A DNA stretch of 22,557 nt from Chara braunii (taxonomy: Eukaryota; Streptophyta; Charophyceae; Charales; Characeae), in assembly GCA_003427395.1 (NCBI GenBank), contig BFEA01000444.1:278136-300692 (forward strand), read 5' to 3'. Every line of letters begins with the position of its first letter. Within the stretch, counting starts at the first letter, position 1. The notes under the pieces were generated by a model. It saw only the letters and a list, made by a program, of their open reading frames with translations. It had not been told where the DNA came from and made no database searches. The position numbers and the translations under genes are program-made. This document shows, piece by piece, positions 17,929 through 22,557 of this stretch.

Positions 17929-18031
17929 TTTCTTTTCTTTTCTATTTTTTTTTCTTTTCCTGTCAGACTGCTCCATCTATTGGTGGGGAGCGACACCTGA
18001 TGGAAACTGGGTCCAGCGTCCCAGTGATACA
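17929..18031 (-). mobile_element. Small poly(A)-tailed retroposon, copy 1
   Basis: On the minus strand a head beginning about ATGTATCACTGGGACGCTGG and ending GATGGAGC (18031-17970) matches copy 2 (20346-20287) over about 60 bp with four mismatches in the core plus a small indel. A short AGTCTGACAGG and an A-rich tail (17929-17960 on plus is T/C-rich) follow. Copy 2's 60-bp hairpin section is missing here. No target-site duplication is obvious. It may be a SINE or a short LINE-mobilised RNA; no RNA polymerase III boxes or tRNA, 5S or 7SL similarity are seen. Confidence 0.5.
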
Positions 18032-18737
18032 TCTTTCAACACAGAGATTGCTGTTTGTTATTTCCTGGGGCTGTGGCCATTTCACTTCTCGGTCCGGGGC
18101 TCCACTGTCCCATGGAGCTGCCAGTATCACCCATCCCGTCTTGGAGCGCCCCTTATCTATTAGCTCAACCTTATTCAGCAGCCCCACTATTCTTTGTTAC
18201 TGAGTTTGTGCCTTTAAAACCTTTAAACCTTACCCTCTCAATATCCATGCATACCACATCCTTGATCCGTGGAGCCCGAGGATCTGCAAATGAAATGGAG
18301 TACGATGCAATGCAACAGAGAGCTGGACAATAAGAGAAGCCTATGACAGTACATCTGAATCTGTCTTCATCACTGGGTGTGTGAGAATCCCTTGTACCAT
18401 GGACTGCTTGGTTGCATTATCCCTTCTCAGGGCTGCATTCGTGGTCCCAGGACCCAGCTTGCTTGGATGCGTCTGTCTTCATAGCTCCAGCTGATGTTCT
18501 CTTTGCGGGGTGTTGTTGTTGCGGTCTGTTCCTACCTGTTTGCTTGGGCCTTGCGATTTCTCTCCTCTGTTTTTGTTGTGACTTCTCTTGGCATCAATTC
18601 AGGTCGTTTGCTGGTCTCTGTACCGGTTTTTCCGGGCTCACCTCTTGCCGTTTGTCTTCAGTGTCTGTTGCCCTGTTGTTGATGGTTCTGTCGAATGTTC
18701 AGTCTTGGAGACCTACATTGTCACTGACACCTATGAC
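18032..18737. other. Stretch without recognised gene
   Basis: No domain, RNA or repeat recognised. A 158-codon plus-strand open frame (18412-18888) has no recognisable domain, with a glycine run from the G-rich repeat, and is probably incidental. Confidence 0.5.
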
Positions 18738-18800
18738 TGGTGGGGTGGAGGGAGGGAGGGGATGGGGGGGAGGGGGAGGGGGAGGGGGAGGGGGCAGGGC
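18738..18800. repeat. G-rich tract with G-quadruplex potential
   Basis: Repeated GGGAGGG and (AGGGGG)n units on the plus strand give many runs of three or more G with 1-base spacers, which satisfies the usual quadruplex pattern several times over. On the LINE sense (minus) strand it is C-rich and lies at the 3' end of LINE copy A. Confidence 0.85.
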
Positions 18801-19239
18801 AGCAGGTGGAAGTGGAAGGGATGAGACCTGGTGGGTGGGGTGGGTGCGGGGACCGTCTGTGACCAGTACAAAATTGGTTTGTAGGTAAGGGACTTTGAAT
18901 GCACTGAAGGAACTGCGTTGCCAGGAGGGTTCTGTGGCCCGCCATGGCTTCCCGTGGATGTTGAGCACAGACTCCAATTCTGAGAAAATCTTATTCAGGT
19001 CCTGCCATAGCCAGCGATAGTTATCAATCATGGTTTGTCTGAGTGCGTGGCTTTTCTGTTCCCGGAAGTCCTGTTTAAAGGATTTCCAGGTTCGTTGTCT
19101 GTGGGACCTGATGACGTCTTCTACCGCCTGTTGTGCTTGCTGCAGTCTGAATCTATGGTCTTTTCTTTCGAAAGAGCATCTGGCTCTCCAGCCCAACATA
19201 AGGACGTGCAGCCTCATGTAAGAGAAGAGGTTAGTTGCA
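18796..19239 (-). mobile_element. LINE 3' fragment, copy A (5'-truncated)
   Basis: Clearly similar along its length to copy B (19933-20196 plus 20361-20530). On the minus strand it encodes the far C-terminal part of a LINE ORF, with LQQAQQAVEDVIRSHRQR, NYRWLWQDLNKIFSELESVL and VPYLQTNFVLVTDGPRTHP. Copy A begins abruptly at 19239, where copy B continues into zf-RVT-like sequence. That is 5' truncation, the usual result of incomplete LINE reverse transcription. The other end passes into the G-rich tract. No target duplication was found. Function of this C-terminal region is unknown. Confidence 0.8.
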
Positions 19240-19931
19240 TTTTTTTTTTCCCTTTTGTGCATGTTGCCATGTACTGAGCAGTGGAGCACGGACCTATGAA
19301 GAAAACAAAACAAAATAAAAAGACGCACGGATGAACACCAAAACAATAGGTGCAAACTGAGAACGAATCTTCCAGTAGAACGTGGAAAGATACACCGCCA
19401 ATAGTGAAGCGAGGCCCTATGAACGACACCATGAAGAGAACAAATGCGGTCCACTATGTCTGCCGAAGTTTCCATTAAATTTTCTAGGGACGGTCTAGAT
19501 AACGAAGATTGAACTTCCATATGAGTTGAGGAAAGGGGCTCCCCTAGTACTCGGATTCAGGTTGGTTTTCTTTAAATAAATATTAAATAAAGTTGAGGAA
19601 AGGGGTTCAGGAAAGGGGATTGAGTTACCTTTTCGTACCTTTGAGGAATTAAACTCCTCGACATGTAAGCCTACGAAGATGGGTTTGATCATTAGTGCCC
19701 CTCTGTCTATGCATGCAGATCGAACCCCAATCATTGCTCCCAATCATTGCTAGAACGATCGAGGCGTTCCGGCACGCAGTGCACTGAGTGTGCAGTTGGA
19801 GGACACGATTCCAAATAGTAAAGCTACAACAGTGTGTCACAGTCAATGTGGCAACATCCTCTACGCATCAGCACAGCATCGTTTCCATAGATTCGATCGC
19901 ATTTCAGATACACGTGAACGGCACTCCTCAC
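19240..19931. other. Spacer between LINE copies, unrecognised
   Basis: No gene recognised. Contains GTTGAGGAAAGGGG twice (about 19526 and 19590) around an AT-rich TAAATAAATATTAAATAAA stretch, and a 13-bp-class tandem CAATCATTGCTC/CAATCATTGCTA near 19730. A T-run (19240-19250) abuts LINE copy A. Confidence 0.4.
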
Positions 19932-20196
19932 NGGGGCAGCAGGTGGAAGTGGAGGGGATGGGACCCGGTGGGTGGGGTGGGCGGGGTGTGTGCGGGGACC
20001 ATCTGTGACCAGCACAAAATCAGTTTGTAGGTATGGGACTTCGAATTCACTGAAGGGCCTGCATTGCCAGGCAGGTTTTGTGGCTCCCCATGGCTTCCAA
20101 TGGATGTTGAGCACAGAGTCCAATTCTGAGAAGATCTTATTCGGGTCCTGCCATAGCTGGCGATAGTTGCCAATCATGGTTTTGACTGATTGCGTG

Positions 20197-20347
20197 TTTT
20201 TTTTTTTTTTTTTTTTTTTTTTTAACTCGCCCTCCCCAGTGTTAGTGGTGCTGATAAGAGCAGACACCACTAGCACCTGGGGAGAGGCTCCATCTATTGG
20301 TGGGGAGCATCACCTGTTGGAAAGTGGGTCCAGCGTCCCTTATACAA
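20197..20347 (-). mobile_element. Small poly(A)-tailed retroposon, copy 2, inserted in LINE copy B
   Basis: Comparison with LINE copy A shows an extra block here. On the minus strand it has a 124-bp body (20347-20224) followed by 27 A (20223-20197). Flanks ACTGATTGCGTG (20185-20196) and ACTGAATTGCGTG (20348-20360) are a target-site duplication with one indel. The head matches copy 1 at 17970-18031. The 3' half contains a hairpin of about 22 bp. It has no open frame of note. Size, A-tail and duplication indicate LINE-mediated retroposition of a short RNA. Confidence 0.88.
20232..20284. repeat. Long hairpin inside retroposon copy 2
   Basis: CTCCCCAG (20232-20239) pairs with CTGGGGAG (20277-20284). 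TGTTAGTGGTG (20240-20250) pairs with CACCACTAGCA (20265-20275) with one wobble, and CTG/CAG extends it to a 7-base loop ATAAGAG. Only two single-base bulges break a 22-bp stem. Confidence 0.85.
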
Positions 20348-22557
20348 ACTGAATTGCGTGTTTTTTTTGTTCCCAGAGGTCCTCTTTAAAGGATTTCCAG
20401 GCTTCTTGTGTGTGGGATCTGATGATGTCTTCTACCACCTGTTGTGCTTGCTGCAACCTGAATCGAGCATCTGACTCTCTAGGCCAACATAAGGACATGC
20501 AGTCTCATGTAAGAGAAGAGGTTAGTTGCAAAAAGGGACCATTGGGCCAGTAGGTGTTGATTCTTGGCCAGCAGCAGGAGGCCCAGGTCCCATGGCATAT
20601 GTGTGTCTGTGAGAGTGTGGAATGTTGCATACCACCACTGCCGTAATTGCTTAACCATCGGGCATGCCACAAGCAATGTTCCATTGTTGCTCTAGCGGGC
20701 AGTGTCGCTCTTCCACAATATGTGCAAATGGGAGACAGTAGCCCCTTTTGCTCCAAGTCTGTTCTTGACACGAGCCAATCCGGGGTGGGGACGCAACGGT
20801 GCAGAATCTGCCACTGCAGGGACCTGAGATTGGTAGTCATAATCATAGCATATTTGGGCCATGGTAGGTGGTCCAGTAGCGTCTGGTCCATCGGCGAGTC
20901 TCGTGCCCATCTTTGTGATATCGCTTGACAAATTGGCAGATCCGGTCTTGATACTCCATAGACCCCTTTCACCGTGTAGTCCCACACGTGCATGGGCTTT
21001 GTGTCAGGCCATTCCCATTCAGCCGGATCAAACGGCAGCCTGGCAATCGGGATTGCGGGCTCGTACACGAAGAAGTCATTGTCTGCATCTCCTACCACTC
21101 TAATGGGCATTAGCCCTCCCCACATTTCAAGGTTGTCATTCCTTGTCAATTTGGAGAGCGTGGCCCCCGACACCTGAGGTTCGTGGGCATCTAAAGTACA
21201 ACGCCCTTCATCATTCCGTCTGACTTAGTATACGATGCGCGGGAGGGGCAAATCTGCATATCTTATTACCCAGTCATTCGGCAGTACTGCAAGACCCTTC
21301 GCAAGGACCCGTCTCCAAGCCAAGGCGAGTGCTTCCCTCAGTTGGAGCATTTTGTCTTCCACGTTCTTGGCATGTTTCAGTTTTCGTTGCAGCTGGTTCG
21401 CCGTGGCCCAGTCGGCTCTTGTCAGGTCCCAGAGGTCCCCTACCGTGAAAACCCCTTTCTTGGAGTATGTGAGCCAAAGGAGAGTTTGTCGTTAGCTTAA
21501 AGGGGGTGCACGCCTTGTTGAGAATGTGAGGGTTTCCGAAAAGAGGTTGGCACCACACATCCTGCCACCTGGTGGGAGGTTGTTTCTGCTGATGTCCGCA
21601 TCACCTCCAAAGCTTGATCATATTGGGCCACAAGGGGTCGTTGTTGATGTCAATTTTGGTTTCTTGGGTTGGGGTGTCCCCCTGTCTATGTTGCGGGGAG
21701 GAGGGGATTGTCCAATATTTACTAGTTAACCATTGGAAGGGGTGGACTTGATTGTCTGTTGTGGACTCCGGGGCCAGGTTGGCTATTTGCAGGCCGGCTA
21801 GTGGCTCCCATGGTATGTCATTGCCTATCAGGAATCTGATCAGGACTTTAAAAATCAGGGTCTCGCTTTCCCTTTCTGGGTCTAATATCCCTAGTCCCCC
21901 TTTGGTTCTTGGTTGTGTGCAGACATCCCAACTCACTCGGTTCACACAGCATTGAGCTTTGGCGTTGTTCTCCCACAGTTATTTTGTGAGCGTTTGTCTC
22001 AGCCTGGTGCTCTGCTGCTTCTTTAGCAGCCACACTGCTAATTTGTACCAGATGGTCGCTTGGACAACATTCTTAATTGCTAGGGCACGCCCTACCAGTG
22101 AGTTATGTAGCCCTTCCCATTTTGTCAGTTGGTCGATGGTTGTATCCACTAGTATATCACCATGGTCCGGCGACGGGCCTACTGTCGTGAGTCTCACCCC
22201 TAGAATCCTTATGGCGCCTTCCCTCTGGGCCCATGCGACTCTCGGTTCACAAGGAGGTAGAAGTGCTTCAAGATGGAGCCACCACCCCTCCGTTTTAGAG
22301 CCCCAATTCACTTTCATGTCTGCTGCCAACGGCAATAAAGGTATCACCTAGTTGAGGGCTTTGAGGCTGTCCGAGTCTGCACTAATAAAGATTGTTATAC
22401 GCGTGAAACACGGGGACGCCGCCATTTGGGTAGCATGCTTTTTGTTCTAGACAGTAAGCTTGGCAAAGGTCTTATGAAGTGGGGGATGGGCAGCCTTCTG
22501 GATGGTAGTGTCCAAAGCCAACACTCTCCCACACACCACACGCAACCCACTCACACG

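Larger units (their letters stand above)
19933..22557 (-). mobile_element. LINE (non-LTR retrotransposon), copy B, 3' part of ORF2
   Basis: Minus strand, running off the right edge, so the endonuclease and RT palm are outside the window. In order it shows an RT thumb/connection (ILGVRL at about 22206; GRALAIKNVVQATIWYKLAV), WDVCTQPRTKGGLGILD (GGLGI at about 21886-21900), then SPLAHIL/RG-type linker sequence. A zf-RVT-like domain follows with QWQILHRCVPTPDWL and CTYC...MEHCLWH (first Cys about 20726), typical of plant LINEs. The C-terminal region shared with copy A ends it. Breaks are TAA 21979, TGA 21601, a frameshift near 21500-21558 and a TAA near 21222. An N at 19932 marks an unresolved base at its 3' end. 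It is interrupted by a small retroposon at 20197-20347. Confidence 0.85.

Noticed and set aside
17455-18203. Overlapping open frames of 156-187 codons on both strands
   Set aside because: Base-composition effect in pyrimidine-rich DNA; skewed residues, mutually overlapping, and they run into the retroposon.
18412-18888. 158-codon plus-strand frame with a hydrophobic start as a membrane protein
   Set aside because: It reads into the G-rich repeat and the antisense LINE copy; no domain or coding signal.
18699-19520. 273-codon minus-strand frame with a polyproline end
   Set aside because: Chimera of flanking DNA, the 5'-truncated LINE copy A and the C-rich tract; only the LINE part is meaningful.
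20232-20284. Hammerhead ribozyme in the retroposon hairpin (CTGATAAG resembles CTGATGAG)
   Set aside because: The GAAA core and the cleavage-site arrangement are missing; the sequence is simply a long stem-loop.

Overview
The window looks like a repeat-rich stretch of nuclear DNA from the green lineage (a streptophyte: land plant or charophyte alga). The best evidence is a retroposed U6 snRNA copy at 902-993 whose 5' hairpin and 3' end (AATGGTCC) follow the plant form of U6. Supporting evidence is two chromodomain Ty3/gypsy elements and plant-style LINEs with a zf-RVT-like domain. I cannot name the species. I see no intact gene; almost everything recognisable is a decayed retroelement.

Layout. 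1-1330 is the only stretch that may be host genic DNA: a TC microsatellite, two exon-like segments with compatible splice sites and phase, a third weaker exon-like segment, and the U6 retropseudogene with a perfect 16-bp target-site duplication. 1340-1776 holds a cluster of small hairpins followed by a LINE reverse-transcriptase fragment (plus strand). That fragment is cut at 1777 by the LTR-like head of a Ty3/gypsy chromovirus. The chromovirus body (gag, protease, RT/RNase H, integrase, chromodomain-like tail) runs to 9546 on the plus strand, with a polypurine tract and a second LTR head at 9583. It carries 11 in-frame stops and about four frameshifts. A GA microsatellite and a 754-base assembly gap (10195-10948) follow.

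10949-14365 is a second, different chromovirus on the minus strand. It keeps part of its 3' LTR, the polypurine tract, chromodomain-like tail, integrase, RNase H and RT, but has lost gag and protease at an abrupt breakpoint near 14365. 14366-17450 is mostly unrecognised, often AT-rich, with degenerate repeats and reading-frame remnants. It also contains a clear assembly artefact: the 19-bp Tn5 (Nextera) mosaic end at 15393-15411 between two identical 77-bp copies.

17450-18740 is pyrimidine-rich and otherwise featureless, except for one copy of a small poly(A)-tailed retroposon. 18738-22557 is dominated by minus-strand LINE sequence: a 5'-truncated copy (A, about 18796-19239) and a longer copy running off the window (B, 19933-22557). 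Copy B is itself interrupted by a second, better preserved copy of the small retroposon (20197-20347) with its own target-site duplication and a long hairpin.

Taken together, LINE activity plausibly explains the poly(A)-tailed passengers (U6 copy and small retroposons), while the LTR elements nest into the LINE. Most premature stops in element 1 can be explained by C-to-T change at CG or CAG sites, as expected for methylated, silenced repeats. The most novel-looking items are the small retroposon pair and the hairpin-dense LTR head. I found no convincing new functional system.
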